Source: Muribaculaceae bacterium (GTDB taxonomy: Bacteria; Bacteroidota; Bacteroidia; Bacteroidales; Muribaculaceae). Taken from it: a stretch of 62,688 nt of DNA. Positions 34,774-44,738 of this stretch are shown piece by piece (the stretch's first letter is position 1; the number at the start of each line of letters is the position of its first letter). The notes beneath the pieces are model-generated. The model searched no databases, was not told where the DNA came from, and was given only the letters and a program-made list of their open reading frames with translations. Both the position numbers and the translations under genes were made by a program. The stretch covers positions 1 through 62,688 of the forward strand of contig JAGAYZ010000045.1 in the NCBI GenBank assembly GCA_017940245.1, given 5' to 3'.

Positions 34774-36618
34774 TTAGACCTTCAAGATGATGTTGATGAT
34801 AGCGTTCACATCCTCAACGTCGATCTTGCCGTCGCCAGTTACGTCGGCGATGCCGGGATAATCCTCGGCAGTCTTACCCTTAAGGATGATGTTGATTACA
34901 GCATTCACGTCCTCAACGTCAACCTTATTGTCGCCAGTCACGTCGCCTTCGGGGAACGGATCAACAGTGCCACCATCGCCCTGGATAAAGGTGTAATACT
35001 TGTAAGCACCATTTATCATAAAGCGAACAACAGCAGTGCGGCCAGTCATGCCGGCGGGCAGAGGCTCGGCTGTGACATGAGCAATCACAACACCAGTCCA
35101 CTTACCTTCTTCCACTTGATCTTCCAAAGTGATGTCGAGCCATTCGGGAACATCGTCACCATCTTCGTTATCTACCGACCAGTCGGCCTCGGGACTAGTG
35201 CTGTAGAACTCAATGCCCTCGATGACTTGGCTACCCAGGTCATAAGCAAGCTGTCCTCCCTCGTTGGGGAAGGTGTATTCACCGGTTTCGAAAGAATAGT
35301 TGAACGTGATGAACGGACGGGTCACCTCAACAAAGATAGAAGAACCTGCCTTCAACTCGCCACTGGTGAAGAAGTTGTTCAGACCACCCAGTACAGTGAT
35401 AACACCTTCCTCCTGATGTCCGATGTAAGTAACTTCACCCACACCTTCATCCTCAGTATCGTTGGTAATCAAACCAGAAATAGACTCAATAGCATCCTGA
35501 TCCATACCCAGAATTACAATTACGATAGCATCGTCAATCATAGGGTTAATCTCATATTCAATGTTATAAGTGGGATCGGTTTCAAAGAGGTCAAACTTCA
35601 GAATTGGGGATCCATCCTCATTCATGTCGGTAGTGATGGTAGTGCGGCCGGTAGCAATCAGATTTTCCTCGGTGAGAACTTCAGGATTGATTCGAACAGC
35701 AGCAGTATCAATGTAAGCGGGCAGATCGCTCAGACGATACACGCGAGCCTCAAGATCCACATTTTCTTTTACGCTCACATTAGTTGCCCAGAAATAGATA
35801 TGATTCAGCACATAGGGTGAAACAGGCTTCTCAAATCCTACACCAAACACGTTCCAGTCACCATAGTTCTTTCCGAACCAGTAACCAGACTGATCCTGTG
35901 CAGGATCATCACTGGCTAAATCGGGATTGTAATCGGGACCCGGTGCACCGCTGTAGTAAGTCCAGCCATACTTTGAATTGCCGAAACGGTCGCTACTTCC
36001 ATAGTAGTGAGAAGACGAAAGCATATCCGAAAATTTAGAATAGACCTCATGAGCCTGAGGTACTGAAGCCACGCCACTGATTGCTGTATTCTCAATCGCA
36101 CCAGTAGTGCGGTTCACGCTGTAACCGCTCAATTCATACGGCCCAACCGTACCCATCATCAAAGCGGGTACATCTTCATATTCATAGCCATAAGTAACGG
36201 TCAGGTCACGCTCATTACTGATCAACGAGTCTGTAGCCCCTGTTTCGTTGTTCCGAATCTTATAACCCCATGAAGGAGTACCACCCACTTGCGACATATT
36301 GCGCCATGTGACCTCATCGTAAGGTTTAGTAAAGACGAACGGCATGATAAAGCCGCGACCCTCGCTGTTCCAGTTGGAGTACATAGTACCTTTTGGACGT
36401 AGATAATAAGGCTGGTTGGTGGGAACAGCCTTTTTTACCGACGACGACTTGACCGGACCGGTAGCATGAGTGCCTACACGATGCTCAATCTTAGCATTTT
36501 TCATCTGCTCTGTGGCCACGGCCTGGGTCTTGGCCACATTAGCATGATTGCGCGCAACCTGTGCATTGGCGCTAACGACCAGCGACAGAGCGGCTGCAAA
36601 AAGTAAACTCTTTTTCAT
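34774..36618 (-). CDS. Secreted dockerin protein of unknown function
   Basis: Secreted protein of 614 residues. Signal peptide MKKSLLFAAALSLVVSANAQ. The central part (about 70-440) has no motif I recognise; it is rich in Tyr, Gly and acidic residues. A following domain with WLDITLEDQ, WTGVVIAHVTAEPLP and GRTAVVRFMINGAYKYYTFIQGDGG (about 470-555) resembles a BACON-type Ig-like module. The last 57 residues (34774-34947) are two dockerin repeats (GDVTGDNKVDVEDVN, DVTGDGKIDVEDVN). Codons are noticeably more A/T-rich and A/G-balanced than in neighbouring genes, typical of a highly expressed or differently evolving gene. Transcribed alone. Confidence 0.75.
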   Translation of the reverse strand: MKKSLLFAAALSLVVSANAQVARNHANVAKTQAVATEQMKNAKIEHRVGTHATGPVKSSSVKKAVPTNQPYYLRPKGTMYSNWNSEGRGFIMPFVFTKPYDEVTWRNMSQVGGTPSWGYKIRNNETGATDSLISNERDLTVTYGYEYEDVPALMMGTVGPYELSGYSVNRTTGAIENTAISGVASVPQAHEVYSKFSDMLSSSHYYGSSDRFGNSKYGWTYYSGAPGPDYNPDLASDDPAQDQSGYWFGKNYGDWNVFGVGFEKPVSPYVLNHIYFWATNVSVKENVDLEARVYRLSDLPAYIDTAAVRINPEVLTEENLIATGRTTITTDMNEDGSPILKFDLFETDPTYNIEYEINPMIDDAIVIVILGMDQDAIESISGLITNDTEDEGVGEVTYIGHQEEGVITVLGGLNNFFTSGELKAGSSIFVEVTRPFITFNYSFETGEYTFPNEGGQLAYDLGSQVIEGIEFYSTSPEADWSVDNEDGDDVPEWLDITLEDQVEEGKWTGVVIAHVTAEPLPAGMTGRTAVVRFMINGAYKYYTFIQGDGGTVDPFPEGDVTGDNKVDVEDVNAVINIILKGKTAEDYPGIADVTGDGKIDVEDVNAIINIILKV

Positions 36619-36684
36619 TGCTGTAAAAGTTTAGTTAATAAAAAAGTTATTTATAAAATCTCTGAATCTTCAATTATGATGCTT

Positions 36685-36718
36685 TCCAAGGCACTCGCAT
36701 GCTGGCGAGCACCTTGGA
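36685..36718. terminator. Hairpin after the SusCD-type operon
   Basis: CCAAGG-ca-CTCGC pairs with GCGAG-ca-CCTTGG around a 6-nt loop, directly downstream of the DUF4302 stop. The symmetric internal loop and missing U-tract make it a weak terminator candidate. It may instead be a 3'-end stabiliser. Confidence 0.5.
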
Positions 36719-36733
36719 TTGCAAATTAGACTT

Positions 36734-38311
36734 TTATTTCACTTTAACCTTGAAGCTATTGTCGGGATTAGAGGTTGAAGTAAAATTCATCTCATAGGGA
36801 GCCAGATAAGTTGCCGTTCCCGAGGGCACGAGTCGATATGCGCCATTAAAGATGGCTCGAATTAAGTCGTCGGAACCGGGGAACTTAATCAAGTTCTGTT
36901 GCGAATTAGTGTCATCGGGAGCAATACCCTGCAAATTAAATTGCAACTGATGCTCGGCAGGGAACGTGAACTCGTTAATATAAGTCACCTTCTTGGGGCT
37001 GGTTGTATTAGCGACTTGAGTCACAGTTTTCCCCTTGCTGGAACCAGAATCATATTTGACACTTTTTTTACAGTCTTTGTCATAATAATAAGCTACCGTT
37101 CCTGAGCTTGTCTTCAGGTATAACACCGAACCGTAATACTTCTGTGCCGGATAACCCAAGTAGCCAAAATCTACTGAGAACAGTTTATAAGTGTTTTTGA
37201 GTTTCATCTGGTAGTAGCACTTCAGAGAATCGGGTTTTCCATCAGTCGTATTTACATTTGGTATCAACACTGTAGTGTCGCGAGCTTCCGTCGTTTCACG
37301 ATCGGAAAGTTTACTCACCTGTGCCTGTACTTGATCGGCCACCGTCTTGATGTCACCTTTTATGTCTTTCAAAGCTAGCGACCACGTCTGCAAAGTATCG
37401 GTAAAGCAGTCTTTGGCCAAATCACCGGCAGAGATGGTAGAAGTGTTATCTTCCAGACACAACAATGTGCCATCCTCCTGCTGCTTGAAATGATGAACTG
37501 TGAAGCCATTATACTCCAACGGATTCATGAATGCAAACGTATCGTGTCCGATAATGCCATTGCGGGTGAATGAAGTCGTCAAGGGGTCGGGACTGCTCTC
37601 TTCATACATATTCATCACCAGACTTGCGCCATTGGTAATCACATATCTGTCACCATTGGGATAGGTGAGGAACACGCGCGGAATCAATGAGCTGAAGAAC
37701 TTATTGGCATTGGCCACAACCTGATCCAAGTAGGCCTTGTCGTCGGTATCCTCGGGCAAGCGAGTCATGAGCAATTCCATCTCACGTTTTTTACCTTTTA
37801 GGTAAAGCGTGTCGCCACTGTACTTGAGCAGGATAAACTCGTAGTCGCCTTCCATTCCGCGGCCGTCGTTACCCGTGCCGTTGCTGGTGTTCAGGAAATC
37901 ATCGGGACGCGAGAACAGGTGGAAGTACTTGTTATAGGAACTGAACGAAAGCACCGGACCATTGTCGGTTATAATATCCCACTGAGAGTCGTCATAGCCA
38001 TATTTCATCTCGGTAGAACCATTAGCCTTATCCACGGCACCGATGTAGACATTCTCGCCTGCCACACGCACCGTTCCATCGTTGCGGAAGGTCATGATGT
38101 AGACAAAGCCAGGCATGTAATCGTTGGCATAGTATTCCATCTGCCACTTTCCGCCCTGGGCTGTGAGAATGTCGGCATACTCGCCGGCCTTTGCATTCAG
38201 ACGCTCGGCAGCACTCTTCTCAAAAAGGTCGTCCTCTTCCATCTTAAAGCAAGAGGTGGCTACCAGCGGCAGTATCATCAATAATGCTGAAATTCTAAAT
38301 ATCTTTTTCAT
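36734..38311 (-). CDS. DUF4302 domain lipoprotein of the SusCD locus
   Basis: Surface or periplasmic lipoprotein of 525 residues with lipobox LPLVATSC (Cys about residue 21) followed by FKMEEDDLF. The opening after the lipid anchor (EKSAAERLNAKAGEYADILTAQGGKWQMEYY) is the recognisable DUF4302 feature. The rest is beta-rich with no catalytic motif. DUF4302 proteins are typically encoded at the end of SusC/SusD operons together with a zinc metallopeptidase, exactly as here; a substrate-binding role is inferred. It is the last gene of the operon, 24 bp after the peptidase gene. Confidence 0.85.
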   Translation of the reverse strand: MKKIFRISALLMILPLVATSCFKMEEDDLFEKSAAERLNAKAGEYADILTAQGGKWQMEYYANDYMPGFVYIMTFRNDGTVRVAGENVYIGAVDKANGSTEMKYGYDDSQWDIITDNGPVLSFSSYNKYFHLFSRPDDFLNTSNGTGNDGRGMEGDYEFILLKYSGDTLYLKGKKREMELLMTRLPEDTDDKAYLDQVVANANKFFSSLIPRVFLTYPNGDRYVITNGASLVMNMYEESSPDPLTTSFTRNGIIGHDTFAFMNPLEYNGFTVHHFKQQEDGTLLCLEDNTSTISAGDLAKDCFTDTLQTWSLALKDIKGDIKTVADQVQAQVSKLSDRETTEARDTTVLIPNVNTTDGKPDSLKCYYQMKLKNTYKLFSVDFGYLGYPAQKYYGSVLYLKTSSGTVAYYYDKDCKKSVKYDSGSSKGKTVTQVANTTSPKKVTYINEFTFPAEHQLQFNLQGIAPDDTNSQQNLIKFPGSDDLIRAIFNGAYRLVPSGTATYLAPYEMNFTSTSNPDNSFKVKVK

Positions 38312-38335
38312 AGTGATTCACTTTTAGCATTCATG

Positions 38336-39643
38336 TCAGAAATTAGCTTCTTTGCGCAGACGGCTGAGCACACCCTTCGGGTCGGCACGGAACTCGTTCT
38401 GGCGTTTCTGCACCTCGGCGCGCAGAGCCTCCAAATCCACACCCCACTGGCTCTTGAGCCAGCGAGAGGCGATGCTCAATTTCTGCTCAATTGCGCTGAG
38501 GCCATCGATGTCGTCGGTGTCCTCCACATCGTAGACGGCGATAGGGATAAAGTTGCCGGCACCATCGATAACGCACCAGTTACCATCGTCATCTTTCTTG
38601 CAACGGGCGCCATTGGCATCGGTGTAGCTCTTGGGCAACATATTTCCTTCCTTGTCGTAAATCTCCAGAGAATCAATGGGCTGAACAGCCGTTTGATAGA
38701 CGTCCTTTCCATAGCGCACAAGCGTCATTTTGCCTGCATCGTCGGTCTTGGTCGTATAACCCATGCTAGAGATGAAGTAAGCCTTGTTCTCATCGCCTGC
38801 CTTGTTGTTATTGAAGTAGAAGTAGGGGCAATAGTACGTACCCGTCGTGGTTGAGAATTCGGCCCATCCACGTGCGGCACGATCCTTCACTCCGGCCCAC
38901 TCCTCATCGGTCATGGTGATGTACTGAGCCACCACCTCGGCAAAGTCCTCACGAGTGGCACTCGAGGCATACTTGGTCACGAAACCCAGTGAGTTCACAA
39001 CGCCATCGTGCTCGGTTCCGCCACGGGAAGTCCAGTCGTTACCGTCGTACTTGGTGTTGGTAATCTCATCAAACTCCTTGGGATAGTTAATCTTTTGGTG
39101 CAAGATGTGAGTGAACTCATGGTGCATTGTGGTGAAATAATAGGTGTTCATCTGGTCAAAATTTTCGATATCCATTTGATTCACCTTGAACAGGTTCACC
39201 TTCACACCACCCTCGGCCAAACCGATGGTTTCGTAACCGCTACTTGGGTTCATCGAAGCCGAACCGATGATGTGCAGCACACGAGGCGCATTAGCCTTAA
39301 TAAAATCTTCACCCGCAATCTGTGCATACACGTCGAACCACAACCACTTCACCAGCAACGCCAGGTTCTGAGCCTTCTCATAGCTGGCAGGAACCAGGTT
39401 GTAGTTCATGTTGGTGGAAATGTCTTGCATCTTGTAGATGAACTTCACGTTATAGGGCTTGCGATAGTTCTCCTCCAGCCACTGGTCGAACTTATAAGTC
39501 ACCGCGTCGGGATTAAGTTCTTCTTCCGAGTCGGGGAAGATGGAGGGACCCATCTTATCTTCGCTACAGGACGACAACGGCAGCAATGCCAGCCCGCCCA
39601 GCACCAAAGAAATGAAATATAATTTAGATTTTTTCATGTTCAT
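38336..39643 (-). CDS. Putative zinc-binding metallopeptidase lipoprotein
   Basis: Lipoprotein of 435 residues; lipobox LLPLSSC (Cys about residue 26). The zinc motif MHHEFTHILHQ is clear (His175, Glu176, His179), embedded in TTMHHEFTHILHQKINYP. A conserved downstream Glu is likely in FAEVVAQYITM. This family accompanies SusCD pairs and the DUF4302 gene in many Bacteroidetes, where it may trim peptide or glycopeptide ligands at the surface; that role is inferred. Two ATG codons (39643 and 39637) compete; the first has AAAGAG at better spacing. 32 bp separate it from susD. Confidence 0.87.
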   Translation of the reverse strand: MNMKKSKLYFISLVLGGLALLPLSSCSEDKMGPSIFPDSEEELNPDAVTYKFDQWLEENYRKPYNVKFIYKMQDISTNMNYNLVPASYEKAQNLALLVKWLWFDVYAQIAGEDFIKANAPRVLHIIGSASMNPSSGYETIGLAEGGVKVNLFKVNQMDIENFDQMNTYYFTTMHHEFTHILHQKINYPKEFDEITNTKYDGNDWTSRGGTEHDGVVNSLGFVTKYASSATREDFAEVVAQYITMTDEEWAGVKDRAARGWAEFSTTTGTYYCPYFYFNNNKAGDENKAYFISSMGYTTKTDDAGKMTLVRYGKDVYQTAVQPIDSLEIYDKEGNMLPKSYTDANGARCKKDDDGNWCVIDGAGNFIPIAVYDVEDTDDIDGLSAIEQKLSIASRWLKSQWGVDLEALRAEVQKRQNEFRADPKGVLSRLRKEANF

Positions 39644-39675
39644 TACTCTTTAATGATTGTCATGTTGTTCACTTT

Positions 39676-41355
39676 TTACTCAGCCAGATGCATCGACTGG
39701 GTGTCGGTTGGTTCAGTAGGAGTCACCGCATCGCGGTCGTTCTTTTCCATACCAGCGATCCACACCTCATAGGGCAACTGGATAGCCCAGCGCTTGTCAC
39801 CCACCTTCAAGGTCTCGACGCGCGATGCGCCGATGCGGTGGGTCACCTCAATTCCATAGCGCTTCAAGTCGAAGAAGCGGTCACCCTTATGAGCCGTTTC
39901 GATGCGACGGAAGTGCTGCACGCACTGCAGATAGGGAACCATTTCGGGAGTCACGCTGTACTCACTGCTGGGGAACACCTCGTCGATGTGCATCGGTTTG
40001 TTGATCTCAAAGTTGGTCTTGGGATCCTTGTTATAGAAGCGCTCGATGTTACCTGCAGTGAGCGGCTGAATCACATTAGACTTGTTCACACAATTGTCGC
40101 GGTTGTCGAGCCACATCTTCAAGTCGGCAATGGCAGCAGCGGTTTTGCCTAAGAAGATCTCGGCCTCGGCACGAATCAACAGGGTCTTTTCTACCGTGAA
40201 CTCGTTGCGCATCATGTGCACGTAACCGATACCGGCCAACTTATCGGTGTACTCGAAGAGCTCACCCCAGTTGGCAAAGAACATGAGTCCATATTCCTGC
40301 GAGCCTCTATAGAAAATCATACCCTGGAAGCAGGGATGGCTACTATTCCAAGTCGGGCCAGGGCCACGGAAGGTGCCCGATGCCGCATTGTCCTTGCAAC
40401 CATAACGGCCGCCGGGACGACGACTCCAAGTCGAATAGGTCGCAATCGACATGTAAATCGACGGATTGGTGATACCACTATTGGCACGCACATGGTCTTC
40501 GCCTGTATAAAGGTTGTCGCGACGCCACAGGTTATTCATGTTGGCTGCCGGATTTTCGCCCAGAGCCAAAGTAGCATAATACTCAGCCTTCTTGTAATCG
40601 CGCACCCACAGATAGTACTGTGCGGCAAAGGCATTGGATGCATTCACGTTGAAGTGATAGCGAGGCACTTCATAGTACTGGTCGGTGACCAGTTCCAGAC
40701 CTGCCAGCAAATCCTTTTCAATTGCGGCATAGAAGTCGGCCAGGTTACCACGCTCATATTGCGGGCTCACCTTGGTCTCGGTCTCCTTCATGTAGGGCAA
40801 ACCGACTTGCTCTTTGCCTCTTTCAGGACCAGCATAGGGCATGCAGAACACATTGGCCAAAATAAAGTGGTGGTAGGCACGAATCATGTAGGCCTCACCC
40901 TTGATGGCCTTGAGCCGGAGCTGCTCGTCATAAGACAACTCGCCATTCTTGTCGGCATTGTTGGCTTCAAATTCCTCGGCCTTTTCCAGCACGGCGTTGG
41001 CCACGGCGATAGAAGCATAGCAAGAGTTCCATATCGAGTAGGGAGTGTCGGATCCCGTGCCCAATGTCACGTCTTCCCAAGCAAAGAGCTGGTTGTCGGC
41101 CAGTTCATCGGGAGCCAGATTATAGCGGTTTCCGTTCTTGTCGGGTGCCGTGTTATCCACAATATTATCCGACGAGAGCTCGCACACGGCTGCATAGTCG
41201 TTGCCCATGTAGCCATCGACCAGCAACTTTTGCAGCTGATCCACGTTCTCCAGATAAACGCGCGTATCGGGCACTTTATCCAGATAATCATTGCACGATG
41301 ACAGAGCCAGCAGGCCGAGTCCGGCAATCATTGAGACATATTTTAATTTAATCAT
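39676..41355 (-). CDS. RagB/SusD family nutrient-uptake outer membrane lipoprotein
   Basis: Surface lipoprotein lid of the adjacent SusC transporter, 559 residues. Lipobox LLALSSC (Cys about residue 21) followed by NDYLDKVPDTRVY, a hallmark SusD opening. TPR-like helices are seen in the middle (EQLRLKAIKGEAYMIRAYHHFILANVF; YYLWVRDYKKAEYYATLAL), and the C-terminal RFFDLKRYGIEVTHRIG resembles the usual RWFDLRR. The ligand is unknown. There are no glycoside hydrolases or polysaccharide lyases in the locus, so a peptide-containing ligand is at least as likely as a glycan. Confidence 0.93.
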   Translation of the reverse strand: MIKLKYVSMIAGLGLLALSSCNDYLDKVPDTRVYLENVDQLQKLLVDGYMGNDYAAVCELSSDNIVDNTAPDKNGNRYNLAPDELADNQLFAWEDVTLGTGSDTPYSIWNSCYASIAVANAVLEKAEEFEANNADKNGELSYDEQLRLKAIKGEAYMIRAYHHFILANVFCMPYAGPERGKEQVGLPYMKETETKVSPQYERGNLADFYAAIEKDLLAGLELVTDQYYEVPRYHFNVNASNAFAAQYYLWVRDYKKAEYYATLALGENPAANMNNLWRRDNLYTGEDHVRANSGITNPSIYMSIATYSTWSRRPGGRYGCKDNAASGTFRGPGPTWNSSHPCFQGMIFYRGSQEYGLMFFANWGELFEYTDKLAGIGYVHMMRNEFTVEKTLLIRAEAEIFLGKTAAAIADLKMWLDNRDNCVNKSNVIQPLTAGNIERFYNKDPKTNFEINKPMHIDEVFPSSEYSVTPEMVPYLQCVQHFRRIETAHKGDRFFDLKRYGIEVTHRIGASRVETLKVGDKRWAIQLPYEVWIAGMEKNDRDAVTPTEPTDTQSMHLAE

Positions 41356-41381
41356 ATATGGTACTGTTTAATGGTTCAACA

Positions 41382-44300
41382 TTAGAGACCGAAACGCACG
41401 GTGAGTGTCAACTGCTTGGGGTTGGGCGATGCCACACCACCGGTGTTGAAGAACTCAGGATCTTCACCATTGAGTTTCTTGTCGGCATAGAGCAGACAGA
41501 TATTGGTGGCAGCCAGCTTAACCGATGCGCTGTTCAGACGCAGGTGACGGATAAACGAAGTAGGGAGGTCGTAAGTGAGCGACACCTCTTTTAGACGAAT
41601 GAAACCACCATCGGCAATGCGTGCGGTACTGTAGTTGTAGGCATTGTAGCCCCAACCCAGCTGGTTATCGTTATAGACCTGACGCACCGAAGCAATTGCA
41701 GGAATGTTGGTATAAGCCTCGTCACCGGGAATCACCCAGCGATTCTTGAATTCCTTAGGCATTGCAGTCATGTCGCTGTAGCCCGATGAGAAACGCGGAG
41801 TCAGACGCAGCTTGTTGCCAAACGAATAGGTCATGAACACGTTCAGGTGGAAGCCCTTCCAGCTGAACATATTGCCGAAGCCACCGGTATAGGTGGGATC
41901 AACCGGACCTTCATACTTCAAGAAGTCAAGTTTCTCATATTCCTGGAAGTTGATGCTGTTAGTGGTCACTTCACCCTTCTCGTTGATGATTTGGGGAGCA
42001 CCCTGGTTGTTCAAGCCAACGAAGGGAATCGAGAAAATGGCACGGTGGGGATAACCCTGCAAGGGGAAACCATTACCGCGAATCAAGTCCATCACGCTCG
42101 AACGCGAATCAAGCTTTGTGATGTTGGTGTGCGTGTAGGAGAACGTAAGGTCGGTAGTCCAGCTGAATCCATCGGGACGTACGGGATCGATATTCTTTGT
42201 CGTCAAGGTGAACTCAACACCATGCGACTTCATCTCGGCCACGTTGGCCCACTTGCTGATCACGCCACCCACACCGGCCGTGTTGATGCGGCCAATCAGG
42301 TCAAAGTTGTTACGCTTATACCAGTCAAACACCAGATTGATGCGGTTGTTAATGAAACCCAAGTCAATACCCACGTCAAACTCATGTTTCTTTTCATAGG
42401 TCAGCTCGCTGTTAGCCAATCCGTTCAGACCGATACCCATTTCCTTGGTCTCGGTTTCGGGACGCCACGGGTGTGAAGGATAATAAAGCGCTTCGGCGTT
42501 GGCATAACCAGTAGGACCGCTTTCACCGGTCAGTGAGTAAGACAGACGAAGTTTTGCGTAGGTCCACCATTTTTTGAAAGCAGCCTCACGGAAGAAATTC
42601 TCTTCAAACACGTTCCATGCGCCCGAGATGTTCCAGGTGGGAAGCCAACGGCTCTGGCGGGTGCGTCCCATCAGGTTAGAACCTTCGTAACGCACAGTAC
42701 CATTCAAGATGTAACGACCCAGCAGACTATAGTTGGCGTTGGCAAAGAACGCGGCATTGCGGCGATAGCCTTTCGAATCGCTGAAGTAATTGCCATTTTC
42801 CTCCTCCATCTGCTTGAACAGCTTAGAGGTAACCGTGGTCAAGTGGCCGCTGTATTCAATGCCCCAACCTTGGAACGACTGCGAGTAACGGTCGACACGG
42901 CTAGCCTCGGCACCGGCAAAGATTTGGAACAGGTGCTTGTCGTTGAAGTTCTTCATGTATTGCGCAGTGGCACGGAAGTCGACCTGCGTAATGGCATACT
43001 TGGAGTAGAACAGCATACCGCCCTGGGGCAACACGCTCTCGGGAAGCGAGTTGGGATCGTCGGGATCAGTGTACAGGTAACGGTTGCTCGAACGCACGAT
43101 GGCGTTTTCGGGATCGACACCGGCACGGTAAGCCAAGGCTTGGTTACTGTTGTCGGTCACATAATGGTTCTGCTCGCTGTTGTTGTAACGATAGCTGGCG
43201 AGCAGGTTGATTTCCAAGCTCTGATCTTGTTTAATGATGGGCTTGATTTGCAATTCACCCTGGAACTTGACATCGAGCACATTCAGGTCGATGTAGTTGT
43301 TCTGCAATTCATTAAAGATATTGAAGTCGGAATAGTTACGACGATAGGTCTGCGTGGGATCCAGAGCACGGCTCGTGTTCAAAGCGAAGCTATAGGGGTT
43401 GATATCGAACGAGCGGCTCACGTTACCACTCACCACGTCAACGTTCTGGCTCAGCGTACCGGGAGCGCGCTGACGGCGATAGCTGTCGCTATTCAGAATC
43501 TTTACGCGAATCTTGTCGGTGAGCTGATAGATAGCGTTGCTGTTGAACGTGTAGCGCTCCACACTACTGCTCTTGTACCATCCCGGGTCGTTCATCAAAG
43601 AAATCGAAGTGTAGAACGCGCCCTTGTCAGTACCACCGTTGATGCTCACGGCGTGGTTCATCATGATGTTGTTGTTGAACAACAGGTCGAACCAGTCGGT
43701 GTTGCGCATCTCGGCAGCACGCAGGTAGTTGTTCATGGCCTCACGCGTATTCTCCAGACCGAATTGATGATTCGTCTCGTTGTATTGGTTCATCAACTGG
43801 TACATGTGACCATAAGTACCGGTCGAAGAGCCATTGATCAAGCTAGCCATTTCCAGCCAACCTTTCTGCTCCATCTCGCGGTAGATACCAATCTGCTCCT
43901 GAGAGTTGCTGATGTTGAAGTCGCGATAGTTGGGCTTGAGACGATAGGTGAACTCACCTGTATAATTAATAGAGGTGTGTCCCTTGCGGCCGGTCTTGGT
44001 GGTGATCACAATCACACCGGCGTTAGCCTTGGCACCATAGATCGAGGTTGCCGAACCATCCTTCAGAATCTGGAAGCTCTCGATGTCGTCGGCATTAAGG
44101 CCGGCCACTGCCGAGGCAATCAGCGTGGTGGCGTCGCCCGACGACAGGTCGTCGGCACTGATATCCACGTTGTCTTCCAGAATCACACCGTCGACCACCC
44201 ACAGGGGCTTAGAGCTACCATAGATTGAAGTAGCACCACGCACGCGAATCTTGGGGGCGGTACCGAAAGTACCCGACACGTTCTGCACCTGCACACCTGC

Positions 44301-44738
44301 GGCGCGACCTTCGAGCGAGCGGCTCACGTCGGCCACACCGTCCAGCTTGGCCTTACCGGCATCGACGCTGGTTGTTGCACCGGTGAAGAGTCGCTTGTCC
44401 ACCTTCTGGTAACCGGTAACGACCACTTCGTTCAGGTTAATACCTCCGTCACTCTTCGGTTTAAGAGTGATTTTCATTCCACTTGCTGCGGGCATGTCGA
44501 CAGGCTCGTAACCTACGTAGGTCACCAGGATGTGTGAACCGGCAGGCACCGTCAGCGTGAAGTTTCCATCGAAATCGGTAGCCGTACCAACCTTGGGGTT
44601 GCCCTTTTGGATGACAGTGGCACCAATCACAGGCTCATTGTTCTCGTCATAGACTGTACCACTCGCCTTCACTTGGGCGTTGATGGTAAAAGCCACAACC
44701 GATAGCACAAAGAGCAAAAGCAATTTCTTAAAACTCAT
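41382..44738 (-). CDS. SusC/RagA family TonB-linked outer membrane transporter
   Basis: Outer-membrane importer of 1118 residues. Signal peptide MSFKKLLLLFVLSVVAFTINAQ. A carboxypeptidase-regulatory-like domain (about 25-100: ASGTVYDENNEPVIGATV) precedes the TonB-box/plug (LNEVVVTGYQKVDKRLFTGA; VDGVILEDN; FQILKDGSATSIYGAKANAGVI). The barrel ends PKQLTLTVRFGL. All parts are intact. The ATG at 44738 was chosen over a GTG two codons upstream. It pairs with SusD 26 bp downstream; susC-susD-peptidase-DUF4302 form one operon. Transcription probably starts near 44936, giving a leader of about 200 nt. Confidence 0.95.
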   Translation of the reverse strand: MSFKKLLLLFVLSVVAFTINAQVKASGTVYDENNEPVIGATVIQKGNPKVGTATDFDGNFTLTVPAGSHILVTYVGYEPVDMPAASGMKITLKPKSDGGINLNEVVVTGYQKVDKRLFTGATTSVDAGKAKLDGVADVSRSLEGRAAGVQVQNVSGTFGTAPKIRVRGATSIYGSSKPLWVVDGVILEDNVDISADDLSSGDATTLIASAVAGLNADDIESFQILKDGSATSIYGAKANAGVIVITTKTGRKGHTSINYTGEFTYRLKPNYRDFNISNSQEQIGIYREMEQKGWLEMASLINGSSTGTYGHMYQLMNQYNETNHQFGLENTREAMNNYLRAAEMRNTDWFDLLFNNNIMMNHAVSINGGTDKGAFYTSISLMNDPGWYKSSSVERYTFNSNAIYQLTDKIRVKILNSDSYRRQRAPGTLSQNVDVVSGNVSRSFDINPYSFALNTSRALDPTQTYRRNYSDFNIFNELQNNYIDLNVLDVKFQGELQIKPIIKQDQSLEINLLASYRYNNSEQNHYVTDNSNQALAYRAGVDPENAIVRSSNRYLYTDPDDPNSLPESVLPQGGMLFYSKYAITQVDFRATAQYMKNFNDKHLFQIFAGAEASRVDRYSQSFQGWGIEYSGHLTTVTSKLFKQMEEENGNYFSDSKGYRRNAAFFANANYSLLGRYILNGTVRYEGSNLMGRTRQSRWLPTWNISGAWNVFEENFFREAAFKKWWTYAKLRLSYSLTGESGPTGYANAEALYYPSHPWRPETETKEMGIGLNGLANSELTYEKKHEFDVGIDLGFINNRINLVFDWYKRNNFDLIGRINTAGVGGVISKWANVAEMKSHGVEFTLTTKNIDPVRPDGFSWTTDLTFSYTHTNITKLDSRSSVMDLIRGNGFPLQGYPHRAIFSIPFVGLNNQGAPQIINEKGEVTTNSINFQEYEKLDFLKYEGPVDPTYTGGFGNMFSWKGFHLNVFMTYSFGNKLRLTPRFSSGYSDMTAMPKEFKNRWVIPGDEAYTNIPAIASVRQVYNDNQLGWGYNAYNYSTARIADGGFIRLKEVSLTYDLPTSFIRHLRLNSASVKLAATNICLLYADKKLNGEDPEFFNTGGVASPNPKQLTLTVRFGL

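Noticed and set aside
40216-41301. Long open frame opposite susD
   Set aside because: Shadow of the susD gene; composition is that of an antisense frame.
42843-44228. Long open frame opposite susC (461 codons)
   Set aside because: Shadow of the susC reading frame; no signal, motif or promoter.
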